Shown piece after piece: positions 25,874 to 33,707 of a stretch of 54,319 bases of DNA. Made by a program: the position numbers and the translations under genes. Positions within the stretch are counted from its first letter, which is position 1; each line of letters starts with the position of its first letter. Below the pieces are notes generated by a model. That model had not been told where the DNA came from. It made no database searches and saw only the letters and a list, made by a program, of their open reading frames with translations. This DNA comes from Oscillospiraceae bacterium (GTDB lineage: Bacteria > Bacillota > Clostridia > Oscillospirales > Oscillospiraceae): contig JAFTIZ010000022.1 in the NCBI GenBank assembly GCA_017456645.1, positions 1 to 54,319 of the forward strand, in the 5' to 3' direction.

Positions 25874-26003
25874 TATTGTGTGAAAAATTTTATTATTTTT
25901 GATAGCTTTCTTTGTTAAACTGTGATACAATAGCCTGTGAAACTGGGGAACTGTACCCCCGTGACGAAAAAAGGCACTTCATGCCGGGAAGGGTGGATAT
26001 CAA

Positions 26004-26744
26004 ATGAATCAGAAACCGGTTCAGGGCTTTGTGGATCTGCACACCCATATCCTGCCCGGCGTGGATGACGGCGCGAAGGATCTTGCGGAGGCGCTGGAGC
26101 TGCTGACCATGGCATGGGAAAACGGCACGAGCCATGTGGTGCTGACGCCCCACTATCGTGGGCGCTGGCGCAGCAATACGCCTGAATTTCTTCGGCAGCG
26201 CTTTGCGGAGCTGTCCGCGGAGGCGGCAAAAATCCTGCCGAACCTGACGCTGTACCTCGGAAATGAGGCGGGAAACGTGCCGGAGGTGGGCGAAAAGGTG
26301 GCTGAGGGGCGTGTTCTGTCCCTGAATGACAGCCGCTATGTGCTGCTGGAATTTGATTATACCTGCTCACGCATCCAGCTGATCAACGGCGTGATGGATG
26401 TGATCGGCAGCGGCTATACCCCCGTGATCGCCCATGCGGAGCGATATGAGATCTTCCGCAAAAATAAAAAACTGGCCTATGAGGTTCTGGAGGTCGGCGC
26501 GCTGATCCAGCTCAACGCAGACAGCGTGCTGGGAAAATGCGGCCTGCTGGCCAAGCTGTGCTGCAGCCGCCTGCTGAAGCGTGGAATGGTGCATTTCATT
26601 GCCTCCGATGCCCACGATCTGCAGGAACGGCCGCCGGTGCTGCGGGAGTGCTTTGAGCATGTCAGTAAGCGCTGGGGCGAGGAGTACGCATGGGAGCTTC
26701 TGCGTGACAATGCGCTGGCGATACTCACCGGCCAATGGCGCTGA
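26004..26744 (+). CDS. CpsB/CapC-type tyrosine-protein phosphatase (PHP fold)
   Basis: A 246-residue manganese-dependent phosphatase that removes phosphate from the CpsD-type tyrosine kinase and tunes capsule output. The PHP metal ligands are visible: DLHTHILPGVDDG (residues 11-23), VLTPHY, IAHAERY and IASDAHD. GAAGGGTGG precedes the ATG. A TACAAT at 25926-25931 lies upstream with a poor -35. It opens the second polysaccharide block and is followed 11 bases later by the flippase gene. Its cognate kinase is at 31161. Confidence 0.9.
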   Translation: MNQKPVQGFVDLHTHILPGVDDGAKDLAEALELLTMAWENGTSHVVLTPHYRGRWRSNTPEFLRQRFAELSAEAAKILPNLTLYLGNEAGNVPEVGEKVAEGRVLSLNDSRYVLLEFDYTCSRIQLINGVMDVIGSGYTPVIAHAERYEIFRKNKKLAYEVLEVGALIQLNADSVLGKCGLLAKLCCSRLLKRGMVHFIASDAHDLQERPPVLRECFEHVSKRWGEEYAWELLRDNALAILTGQWR

Positions 26745-26755
26745 GAGGAACGGCT

Positions 26756-28213
26756 ATGGCTGAAAAGAAATCCTTGAAGCTGAATTTTATCATGAATGCG
26801 ATATTGACCATGTCGTCATTCTTGTTTCCGCTGATCAGTTTCCCTTATGTGTCCCGTGTTTTGGGACCTGAGGGCACCGGCAGAGTAGATTTTGCCACCT
26901 CCCTGATCGCATATTTTCTCATGTTTGCCCAGCTGGGCATTCCGACTTACGGTGTCCGTGCCTGCGCCAAGGTGCGTGACGATCGGCGGCTTCTGACCAA
27001 GACGGCCCATGAGCTGCTGATCATCAATCTGGTCATGAGCATGCTGTCTTATGCGGTGCTGGCGCTGGGTCTGATCTTTGTACCCGTACTGCGTCAGGAT
27101 CGGATGCTGTACGTGGTGGTCAGCCTGACGATCATTTTCAATACCATCGGCATGGAGTGGCTGTATAAGGCTCTGGAGCAGTACACCTATATCACGGTGC
27201 GCTCGATTATTTTCAAGCTGGTGGCGCTGGTGGCTATGTTCGCCCTGATTCGCACCAAGGGCGACTATATGATCTACGGCGGTATTACGATTCTGGCCTC
27301 CTCGGCCTCTTATCTGATGAATTTCTTCCATGCCCGCAAGTATATCAGCTTGCGACCCATGGGCGGTTATGAGTTTAAGCCCCACCTGAAGGCTGTGATG
27401 GTGTTCTTCGCCATGGCCTGCGCCACCACGGTCTATACCAATATGGACAAGGTGATGCTGGGCGTGATGATCTCTCCCGACAGCGTGTACGTGGGCTACT
27501 ACGGTGCGTCCACGCGGATCAAGAGCATTCTGGTCAGCATCGTTACGTCCTTGGGCACGGTGCTGTTACCCCGGGCTTCCTACTATGTGCAGCATGGAAA
27601 GATGGAGGAGTTCCGCAAGATCAGCCGCAAAGCGCTGAATTTTGTGGTGCTGGCGGCCACGCCGCTGATGCTGTACTTCATCTTCTTTGCCCGTCAGGGC
27701 ATTCTGCTGCTGTCCGGCGAGGAATATCTGGGAGCGGTGCTGCCGATGCAGCTGATCATGCCGACCCTGCTGTTCATTGGCCTGACCAACATTCTGGGTA
27801 TTCAAATTCTGGTGCCCACGGGTCGGGAGAAACTGGTGCTGTACTCGGTGATCGTGGGCGCGGCCACGGATGTGGTGTGCAACCTGCTGCTGATCCCGAA
27901 TTTCCAGGCTGCCGGCGCGGCTTTGAGCAATATGATCGCCGAGGCGGCGGTGCTGATCTTCCAGATCGTGGTGCTGCGGCATGAGGTGCTTGAGGCGTTC
28001 CGATCCATTTCCTACTGGAAGGTGGGCGCTGGCCTGCTGGCAGGCACTGCCGCGTCGCTGTGGGTGGCAGGTCTGGGACTGGGCAGCTTCCTGTCGCTGG
28101 TGCTGTCTGCCTGCCTGTTCTTCGGCGCCTACGCTCTGGTGCTGCTTCTGACGAAGGAACAGCTGGTTATGGAGCTTTGCAAGCAATTGGGCAGGAAAAT
28201 TTTCAAGCGATAA
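26756..28213 (+). CDS. Wzx-like oligosaccharide flippase
   Basis: A 485-residue protein with 12-14 transmembrane helices, of the MOP/Wzx superfamily. It moves undecaprenyl-linked repeat units across the membrane for Wzy polymerisation. The N-terminal NAILTMSSFLFPLISFPYVSRVLGPEGTGRVDF motif is characteristic. The ATG at 26756 sits seven bases after GAGAGGA; an upstream in-frame ATG at 26735 overlapping cpsB lacks a site. The partner polymerase candidate is 11644-12879, 14 kb away. The pair supports a Wzx/Wzy-dependent pathway. Confidence 0.9.
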   Translation: MAEKKSLKLNFIMNAILTMSSFLFPLISFPYVSRVLGPEGTGRVDFATSLIAYFLMFAQLGIPTYGVRACAKVRDDRRLLTKTAHELLIINLVMSMLSYAVLALGLIFVPVLRQDRMLYVVVSLTIIFNTIGMEWLYKALEQYTYITVRSIIFKLVALVAMFALIRTKGDYMIYGGITILASSASYLMNFFHARKYISLRPMGGYEFKPHLKAVMVFFAMACATTVYTNMDKVMLGVMISPDSVYVGYYGASTRIKSILVSIVTSLGTVLLPRASYYVQHGKMEEFRKISRKALNFVVLAATPLMLYFIFFARQGILLLSGEEYLGAVLPMQLIMPTLLFIGLTNILGIQILVPTGREKLVLYSVIVGAATDVVCNLLLIPNFQAAGAALSNMIAEAAVLIFQIVVLRHEVLEAFRSISYWKVGAGLLAGTAASLWVAGLGLGSFLSLVLSACLFFGAYALVLLLTKEQLVMELCKQLGRKIFKR

Positions 28214-28225
28214 CGCAACGATCCG

Positions 28226-28245
28226 GCATCCCGTGTGCGGGATGC
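28226..28245 (+). other. Intercistronic hairpin before glf
   Basis: GCATCCCG, loop TGTG, CGGGATGC; no T-tract. Possibly an mRNA processing or stability element. Confidence 0.5.
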
Positions 28246-28264
28246 GAAAAGGAGTGTATGCCTT

Positions 28265-29383
28265 ATGAGATACGATTATCTGGTGGTTGGTGCCGGCCTG
28301 TTCGGCGCGGTCTTTGCACAGCAATGCAAGGCTGCGGGCAAGACGGTGCTGGTTATCGATAAGCGAGCCAACATTGCGGGCAATGTCTATACCGAAGAGG
28401 TGGAGGGAATCAATGTCCATGTGTACGGCGCCCATATCTTCCACACCAACAACAAGCAGGTTTGGGATTATGTAAACCAATTTGCGGAATTTAACCGCTT
28501 CACCAATTCCCCTGTGGCCAATTACAAGGGCGAGTTGTACAGCCTGCCGTTCAATATGTACACCTTCAACAAGATGTGGGGCGTGGTAACTCCGGAGCAG
28601 GCTGCCGCCAAAATAGAGGAGCAGCGCGCTGCTGCCGGCATCACCGAGCCGAAAAATCTGGAGGAGCAGGCCATCTCTCTGGTTGGCACCGATATTTATG
28701 AGAAGCTGGTCAAGGGCTACACGGAAAAGCAGTGGGGTCGGGATTGCAAGGAGCTGCCTGCCTTCATCATCCAGCGGCTGCCCGTGCGGCTGACTTTTGA
28801 CAATAACTATTTCAACGCCCTCTATCAGGGAATCCCCATGGGCGGCTACACGAAAATGGTGGCCAATATGCTTGAGGGGATCGAGGTGCGGCTGAACACC
28901 GATTACCTGAAAAACAAAGCTGAGCTGGATGCGCTGGCGGATAAAGTGGTCTATACCGGCGCCATTGATGCGTATTTCGATTATCAGCTGGGTACGCTGG
29001 AATACCGCTCCGTTCGCTTTGAAACGGAGGTACTGGATATCCCCAATTTCCAGGGCAACGCCGCGGTGAACTACACCGATCGGGAGACCCCTTGGACCCG
29101 GATCATCGAGCATAAGTGGTTCGAGTTCGGCACCCAGAGCAAAACCGTCATCAGCCGGGAGTATTCCTCTGAGTGGAGCAAGGGCGACGAGCCTTACTAT
29201 CCGGTCAACGACGAGCGCAACGGTGCGCTCTACCTGCGGTATAAGGAGCTTGCGCAGCGGGAGAAGAATGTGATCTTCGGCGGCCGTCTGGGCGAATACA
29301 AGTATTACGATATGGACGCGGTCATCGCCTCCGCGTTGGCTTTGAGTGAGGCGGAATTATTTAGACAGGAGAAATTGTTATGA
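28265..29383 (+). CDS. glf: UDP-galactopyranose mutase
   Basis: A 372-residue FAD enzyme that converts UDP-galactopyranose to UDP-galactofuranose. The N-terminal dinucleotide motif is GAGLFG at 9-14; VYGAHIFHTN, EKQWGRDCKELPAFIIQRLPVR and the ending GRLGEYKYYDMD are highly conserved glf signatures. AAAAGGAG lies upstream of the ATG; an out-of-frame ATG at 28258 is ignored. It overlaps the next gene by four bases. It implies galactofuranose in the surface polysaccharide and provides a donor for the Gtf3-like transferase at 10561. Confidence 0.95.
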   Translation: MRYDYLVVGAGLFGAVFAQQCKAAGKTVLVIDKRANIAGNVYTEEVEGINVHVYGAHIFHTNNKQVWDYVNQFAEFNRFTNSPVANYKGELYSLPFNMYTFNKMWGVVTPEQAAAKIEEQRAAAGITEPKNLEEQAISLVGTDIYEKLVKGYTEKQWGRDCKELPAFIIQRLPVRLTFDNNYFNALYQGIPMGGYTKMVANMLEGIEVRLNTDYLKNKAELDALADKVVYTGAIDAYFDYQLGTLEYRSVRFETEVLDIPNFQGNAAVNYTDRETPWTRIIEHKWFEFGTQSKTVISREYSSEWSKGDEPYYPVNDERNGALYLRYKELAQREKNVIFGGRLGEYKYYDMDAVIASALALSEAELFRQEKLL

Positions 29384-30291
29384 AAACAGCGTTGATCATC
29401 ATGGCAGCGGGCATCGGTTCCCGTTTTGGCGGCGGTATTAAGCAGCTGGAGCCTGTGGGTCCTATGGGCCAGATCATTATGGATTACTCCATTCATGATG
29501 CCATCGAGGCCGGTTTTGACAGGATCGTTTTCATCATCCGCAAGGATATCGAGGCGGATTTCCGGGAAGTCATCGGTGACCGCATTGAGGCCGAGTGCGC
29601 CAAGCGGGGCGTCAGCGTGGCATATGCCTTCCAGAGCCTGCAGGGTGTCCCTGCCGGAGTAGAGGTGCCGGAGGGCAGAACCAAGCCATGGGGCACCGGT
29701 CAGGCGGTGCTGTGCGCTAAAGAGCTGGTAGATTGCCCCTTCGCAGTCATTAACGCCGACGATTATTACGGTAAGGAAGCCTTTGTTAAGCTCCATGATT
29801 TCCTGTGCAGCAGCTGCGCTCCGGGTAAATACAGCATGGCGGGCTTTATCCTTAAGAACACACTGTCGGAAAACGGCGGTGTGACCAGAGGCCTGTGTCA
29901 GGTGGATGCCAATGGTTATCTGACCAATGTGACCGAGACCCGCAACATCGTCAAGACTGCCGATGGCGCTGAGGTCAACGGCGAAAAGGTGGATCCCGAC
30001 TCCTATGTTTCCATGAATATGTGGGGTCTTGACCCGGAATTCATGGTGACACTGCAGGAGGGCTTTGAGGAGTTCTTCCGCACTGCCGCTAAGGAAGATC
30101 CCCTGAAGGCAGAATATCTGCTGCCTATTTACATTGGCCGGCTGCTGCAGCAGGGCAAGGTGTCCGTGCAGGTGCTGGAAACCAGAGATAAGTGGTTCGG
30201 CGTTACTTACCGGGAAGACAAGCCCGCGGTGGTGGAGAGCTTCCGTCAGCTCATCGAAAACGGCGTTTACAGCCCGGAGTTGTTTGATTAA
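29380..30291 (+). CDS. NDP-sugar/alcohol nucleotidyltransferase
   Basis: A 303-residue nucleotidyltransferase. The N-terminus (IIMAAGIGSRFGGGIKQLEPVGPMG) is a sugar-phosphate nucleotidyltransferase signature, with a PWGTGQAVL segment and INADDYYG metal site. A long N-terminal insertion (RDKD-type) is absent and the C-terminal half differs from RmlA or GalU. It overlaps glf by ATGA, so it is translationally coupled. It presumably activates a sugar or phospho-alcohol for the polysaccharide; the nucleotide and sugar are not evident. Confidence 0.8.
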   Translation: MKTALIIMAAGIGSRFGGGIKQLEPVGPMGQIIMDYSIHDAIEAGFDRIVFIIRKDIEADFREVIGDRIEAECAKRGVSVAYAFQSLQGVPAGVEVPEGRTKPWGTGQAVLCAKELVDCPFAVINADDYYGKEAFVKLHDFLCSSCAPGKYSMAGFILKNTLSENGGVTRGLCQVDANGYLTNVTETRNIVKTADGAEVNGEKVDPDSYVSMNMWGLDPEFMVTLQEGFEEFFRTAAKEDPLKAEYLLPIYIGRLLQQGKVSVQVLETRDKWFGVTYREDKPAVVESFRQLIENGVYSPELFD

Positions 30292-30336
30292 CCGGAAGTA
30301 ATTGAAGATTTTCCCATTGTGGCCATTATGAATCTA

Positions 30337-30365
30337 TTGCAAATTGAGAAATGATGTGTTACAAT
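30337..30365 (+). promoter_or_regulatory. Promoter of the Wzz/CpsD pair
   Basis: TTGCAA (30337-30342), 17-bp spacer, TACAAT (30360-30365), 42 nt before the start codon. Confidence 0.7.
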
Positions 30366-30406
30366 ACTCAGGATAAAATGGGGAGTTCCAGAGCGAAGGA
30401 GAAATT

Positions 30407-31147
30407 ATGGAGAACCAGAACGAAATTGAATTTGACTTGATGCAGTTACTGCGGTACCTGTTCAAGAGAGTTTGGATCATTCTGCTGGCAACGGCGATTT
30501 TTGCCGGCGCGGGCTATGTCATCAGCAAGAAGACCACTGTGCCCCAGTATACGACTAGCTGCCGAGTGTATGTGTACCAGAAGGAAGCGGGCTACAGCTA
30601 CAACGAAATCCTTGTGTCCATGTACATGAGAAACGACTGTGAGATCATGATCACCGGTCGTAATGTTTCCGAGCGCGTTGTGGACGAGCTGGAGCTGAAT
30701 ATGAGCGCCAATGCGATTAGTGCGGGACTTAAGGTAACCTCTGAGGACGATTCTCGTGTTTTGGATATTTCCTATACGGATACCAATCCTATGCGCGCGG
30801 CGGCAATCCTGAACAAGGTTTGCGATGTGGCGGCGGAAGAGATCGAGAACCACATGAATGTGGACGCGGTCACGACTATTTATTCTGCCGAGGTTCCCAC
30901 GACTCCCGTTGCTACAAATATCAATCGGGATGCGCTGCTGGCCGGTGCGGTTGGTATGGTTTTGGCTGCTGCTATTCTTATTGTGCTGTTCCTGATGGAT
31001 GATACCATCCGCAACGAAGACGACGTGGATCGTTATCTGGGTCTGAGCACGTTGTCTGCGATTCCTGTTTCTGAGGAATTGGCCACTGAGAACAAGGTCA
31101 ATGACCGTGCCAAGAAGAAGGGCACAGCACGTTTTATCAGGAAGTAA
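30407..31147 (+). CDS. Wzz/CpsC-like chain-length regulator and kinase adaptor
   Basis: A 246-residue membrane protein of the Wzz/YveK/CapA type. Two transmembrane helices (about 19-38 and 174-195) flank an extracellular domain; the cytoplasmic tail (about 196-246) would activate the separate CpsD kinase, as in Firmicutes where adaptor and kinase are split. The N-terminal FDLMQLLRYLFKRVWIILLATAIFA and the second helix LLAGAVGMVLAAAILIVLFLMDDTIR are typical. GGAG lies before the ATG. Its partner follows 13 bases downstream. Confidence 0.88.
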   Translation: MENQNEIEFDLMQLLRYLFKRVWIILLATAIFAGAGYVISKKTTVPQYTTSCRVYVYQKEAGYSYNEILVSMYMRNDCEIMITGRNVSERVVDELELNMSANAISAGLKVTSEDDSRVLDISYTDTNPMRAAAILNKVCDVAAEEIENHMNVDAVTTIYSAEVPTTPVATNINRDALLAGAVGMVLAAAILIVLFLMDDTIRNEDDVDRYLGLSTLSAIPVSEELATENKVNDRAKKKGTARFIRK

Positions 31148-31160
31148 GGGGGAGACAGTT

Positions 31161-31859
31161 GTGGAAAAAATAGCAGTCAGTCATCTGTATCCCAAGGAAT
31201 TCCGTGCCAGTGAAGCACTGAAGACCCTGCGCACCAATCTGACCTTCAGCGGTTCGTCCGTGCGTGCCATCGGCATCACCAGCTTCGGCGCTTCCGCCGG
31301 CAAGTCCACCATTTCTCTGCAGATCGCGTTGGCTTTTGCCCAGACGGGCAAGCGGGTGCTGCTGCTGGATGCGGATATGCGAAAGAGTGTTCTGCCTAAT
31401 CGTCTGCGTGTGAAGGGCAAAATGGAAGGTTTGAGCCATTACCTTTCCGGTCAAGCCAACGTCAGCGAACTGCTGTGTGAGACGGATGTTCCCAATATGT
31501 ACATCATGTTTGCCGGTACCCGTGTGCTGAACTCTGCTGAGCTGCTCAGCAGTGAGAATTTTGCTAAGCTGATCCCTGCCCTGAAGGAAGTGTTCGACTA
31601 CGTTATTGTAGATACGGCACCTCTGGGTCAGGTTATCGATTGTGCGGTCATCGCACAGTATCTGGACGGCGTGGCCATGGTCGTGGATGCCACCGGTAAC
31701 AGCTATAAGCTGGAGCGCCGTGTCAAGAACCAGCTTGTCAAGGCTGGCGGTAAGGTGTTGGGCGTGATCCTGAACCAGGTGGATATCAAGGATCAGGCCG
31801 GTTACTACGGCTACGGCAGGCGCTACGGCGGATATTACACCAGCGAAGAGAAAGAATAA
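31161..31859 (+). CDS. CpsD/CapB-type bacterial tyrosine kinase
   Basis: A 232-residue BY-kinase that autophosphorylates on a C-terminal tyrosine cluster and controls capsule polymer length. Walker A is GASAGKST at 43-50 (the usual form is GEGKST), Walker A' VLLLDADMR at 66-74, and Walker B YVIVDTAPLG. The C-terminus YYGYGRRYGGYY is the expected tyrosine cluster. I chose GTG 31161 after a GGGGGAGA site; an ATG at 31101 lies inside the preceding gene. Its phosphatase is the CpsB-like protein at 26004. Confidence 0.92.
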   Translation: MEKIAVSHLYPKEFRASEALKTLRTNLTFSGSSVRAIGITSFGASAGKSTISLQIALAFAQTGKRVLLLDADMRKSVLPNRLRVKGKMEGLSHYLSGQANVSELLCETDVPNMYIMFAGTRVLNSAELLSSENFAKLIPALKEVFDYVIVDTAPLGQVIDCAVIAQYLDGVAMVVDATGNSYKLERRVKNQLVKAGGKVLGVILNQVDIKDQAGYYGYGRRYGGYYTSEEKE

Positions 31860-31863
31860 ACTG

Positions 31864-31893
31864 CGGCGCGCGGGGAGGAGTCTCCGCGCGCCG
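31864..31893 (+). other. GC-rich hairpin between CpsD and DUF5662 genes
   Basis: CGGCGCGCGG with CCGCGCGCCG around GGGAGGAGTCT; very stable but lacking a T-tract. Attenuating or processing role possible. Confidence 0.5.
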
Positions 31894-31917
31894 ATTATCT
31901 GAAAAGGGGAAAGAACC

Positions 31918-32481
31918 ATGAAAGCGTGGCAGCATTTTAAGACCATTACTACCCACCGCTGGATCGTTAGAGGCGCCTGCTTCCGCATGGGTCTGATCTG
32001 GCAGGGCCTAACCCACGATTTGTCCAAATACTCACCTACGGAATTCTGCCAGGGCGTCCGGTACTATCAGGGTGTCCGCAGCCCCAATGCCGCAGAGCGG
32101 GAGGAGAAGGGCTACAGCGAAGCATGGATTCACCATAAGGGTCGCAACCGCCACCATTATGAATACTGGACGGATATGAATTCCAAGTCCCGATGCTATG
32201 AATCTGTGCCTATGCCTCGGCGGTATCTGGCGGAGATGGTGGCTGATAGAATTGCAGCCTGTAAGGTCTACGAGGGTGAATATTATACGCCGGAGTCGGC
32301 GCTGCGCTACCTGATGCGCAGCAAGGAAAAGGATCTGATCCATCCCCAGACCCGCAAAGAGCTGGAGTTTCTGCTGACTATGCTGCGGGATGAGGGAGAG
32401 GAGAAAACCTTTCATTACATCCGCACTCGTGTCCTGAAGGGAAAGCCCTTCCCTTGGGAGGAAGAGCCCGGTAATCATTGA
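31918..32481 (+). CDS. DUF5662-family protein
   Basis: A 187-residue soluble protein of the DUF5662 type. The sequence has HDLSKYSPTEF (residues about 33-43) and a histidine-rich segment HHKGRNRHHYEYW (about 72-84), arranged like a helical HD-type metal-binding phosphohydrolase; that comparison is my inference. It lies between the CpsD kinase and the initiating sugar transferase, with AAAGGGGAAAG before the ATG. DUF5662 genes occur in many Clostridia genomes outside capsule loci, so its presence here may be incidental. Confidence 0.75.
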   Translation: MKAWQHFKTITTHRWIVRGACFRMGLIWQGLTHDLSKYSPTEFCQGVRYYQGVRSPNAAEREEKGYSEAWIHHKGRNRHHYEYWTDMNSKSRCYESVPMPRRYLAEMVADRIAACKVYEGEYYTPESALRYLMRSKEKDLIHPQTRKELEFLLTMLRDEGEEKTFHYIRTRVLKGKPFPWEEEPGNH

Positions 32482-32640
32482 CATAGGTCGGTTTACTGAT
32501 TCGTCACACATTGAGCGAACCATAGCGCTATAATGTTTCTGTCGAGAATTGATGGATTGACGTAAAGAGAAAATTATGATATTATTTATCATGAGATGTG
32601 ATTCCGATGTTAGCGGATCGGTGTTATGAGGTATGTGTTT

Positions 32641-33336
32641 ATGGAAGCATATAGCGCAGTCAAAGAAAAAGAAGAATATAAAGCACCTGAGCTAGTGGTT
32701 CTGGATCGTAAGGAGTTGCTGCGCTCCAAGCGGGGCTACTGGGCACTTCGCCGCGGACAGGATATTTTCTTTTCCGCGCTGGCTTTGCTGCTGCTGTGGC
32801 CCATCATGCTGATCATCGCACTGATCATTTACATCGATGATCCCCACGGAAGTCCGGTGTTTTCCCAGACTCGCTGCGGCCGGGATGGCAAGCTGTTTAA
32901 GATGCATAAGTTCCGCAGTATGTATGTGGATGCCGAGAATCAGCTGGGTGATCTGCTGAAGGATAATGAGATGGACGGCCCGGCTTTTAAGATGAAGGAC
33001 GATCCTCGGATCACCCGTGTGGGTCGGTTCATCCGTAAGACCAGTCTGGATGAGCTGCCTCAGCTGTGGAATATCCTAAAGGGCGATATGAGTATCGTCG
33101 GCCCCCGGCCGGCGCTGCCCCGTGAGGTGGAGCTGTATAATGAGCTGCAAAAGCAGCGGATGTACGTAACTCCCGGCCTGACCTGCTACTGGCAGATTCA
33201 GCCCAAGCGTAACGAGATCAGCTTCGATGAGTGGATGGGGCTGGATCTGAAGTACATTCAGGAGCGCAGCTTCCTGGTGGATTGGAAGATTATTTTCAAG
33301 ACCATCGGTGCGGTCATCCATAAAGAAGGCGAATAA
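32641..33336 (+). CDS. Initiating sugar-phosphate transferase (undecaprenyl-phosphate)
   Basis: A 231-residue bacterial sugar transferase (WbaP/PglC-type core). It loads the first sugar-1-phosphate onto undecaprenyl phosphate, starting the repeat unit. A membrane helix (about 45-67, IFFSALALLLLWPIMLIIAL) precedes the catalytic region: KMHKFRSM, DELPQLWNILKGDMSIVGPRP and WQIQPKRNEISF. GAGGT lies eight bases before ATG 32641, favouring it over the in-frame ATG at 32626. A TATAAT at 32529-32534 suggests a promoter with weak -35 and a roughly 100-nt leader. It closes the polysaccharide block. Confidence 0.92.
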   Translation: MEAYSAVKEKEEYKAPELVVLDRKELLRSKRGYWALRRGQDIFFSALALLLLWPIMLIIALIIYIDDPHGSPVFSQTRCGRDGKLFKMHKFRSMYVDAENQLGDLLKDNEMDGPAFKMKDDPRITRVGRFIRKTSLDELPQLWNILKGDMSIVGPRPALPREVELYNELQKQRMYVTPGLTCYWQIQPKRNEISFDEWMGLDLKYIQERSFLVDWKIIFKTIGAVIHKEGE

Positions 33337-33342
33337 TTTTAC

Positions 33343-33380
33343 TTCTCCTGGGCAAGCTAAAATTGCCCGGGAGAAAAAGT
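33343..33380 (+). terminator. Terminator of the polysaccharide block
   Basis: TTCTCCTGGGCAA with TTGCCCGGGAGAA around loop GCTAAAA (one G-T pair), then AAAAGTTTT. Confidence 0.8.
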
Positions 33381-33402
33381 TTTAGAATGAGGAAAAAAGT
33401 GC

Positions 33403-33430
33403 TTGACTTTTTCCAAAAGATGCGTATAAT
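33403..33430 (+). promoter_or_regulatory. Promoter of tRNA-Gln
   Basis: TTGACT (33403-33408), 16-bp spacer, TATAAT (33425-33430), 17 nt before the tRNA. Confidence 0.8.
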
Positions 33431-33447
33431 AATCTTGCGCCTGAGAT

Positions 33448-33521
33448 AGAGGATTTGTGTAACGGTAGCACACCGGACTCTGACTCCGTTTGCGGGGGTT
33501 CGAATCCCTCATCCTCTGCCA
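33448..33521 (+). tRNA. tRNA-Gln (anticodon CTG)
   Basis: Acceptor AGAGGAT with ATCCTCT, anticodon loop CTCTGAC (CTG, decoding CAG), T-arm GGGGGTTCGAATCCCTC, encoded CCA. It marks the left border of an AT-rich island. Confidence 0.95.
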
Positions 33522-33525
33522 GTTG

Positions 33526-33587
33526 AAACAACCATAGTAATTCGAACCCCCAAGGGTTAGAACACTATGGTTGTTTTATTTTTTGCA
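33526..33587 (+). terminator. tRNA-Gln terminator containing an inverted T-arm copy
   Basis: A 13-bp stem AAACAACCATAGT (33526-33538) with 33564-33576, then a T-rich tract. The loop contains ATTCGAACCCCC (33540-33551), the exact reverse complement of the tRNA T-arm at 33494-33505. Confidence 0.8.
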
Positions 33588-33707
33588 TTGCAATTAGCGG
33601 CTTTTTCAAGCCGCGAACTTTTTATTCAATTGGACACTTAATTCAAAACTCTCGAAATGCTGTGCTTAAAAATCGGAAAACAGGAAGTTCGAACCCCCAT
33701 GTCTAAT
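33588..33707. other. Spacer between tRNA-Gln and the transposase
   Basis: Non-coding and AT-rich. It contains a hairpin GCGGCTT/AAGCCGC (33597-33614) and a second inverted T-arm fragment TTCGAACCCCC at 33688-33698, which may mark the edge of inserted DNA. The outer end of the insertion sequence was not found with certainty. Confidence 0.5.

Noticed and set aside
27566..29113. Long antisense frame (515 codons), and other long minus-strand frames such as 3633-4853 and 11707-12903
   Set aside because: They mirror well-supported plus-strand genes, have no ribosome sites or recognisable domains, and are expected in GC-rich DNA.
32478..32534. TTGACA at 32478 paired with TATAAT at 32529 as the promoter of the initiating sugar transferase
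   Set aside because: The spacing (45 bp) is far too long; the -10 may be real but its -35 is not clear.
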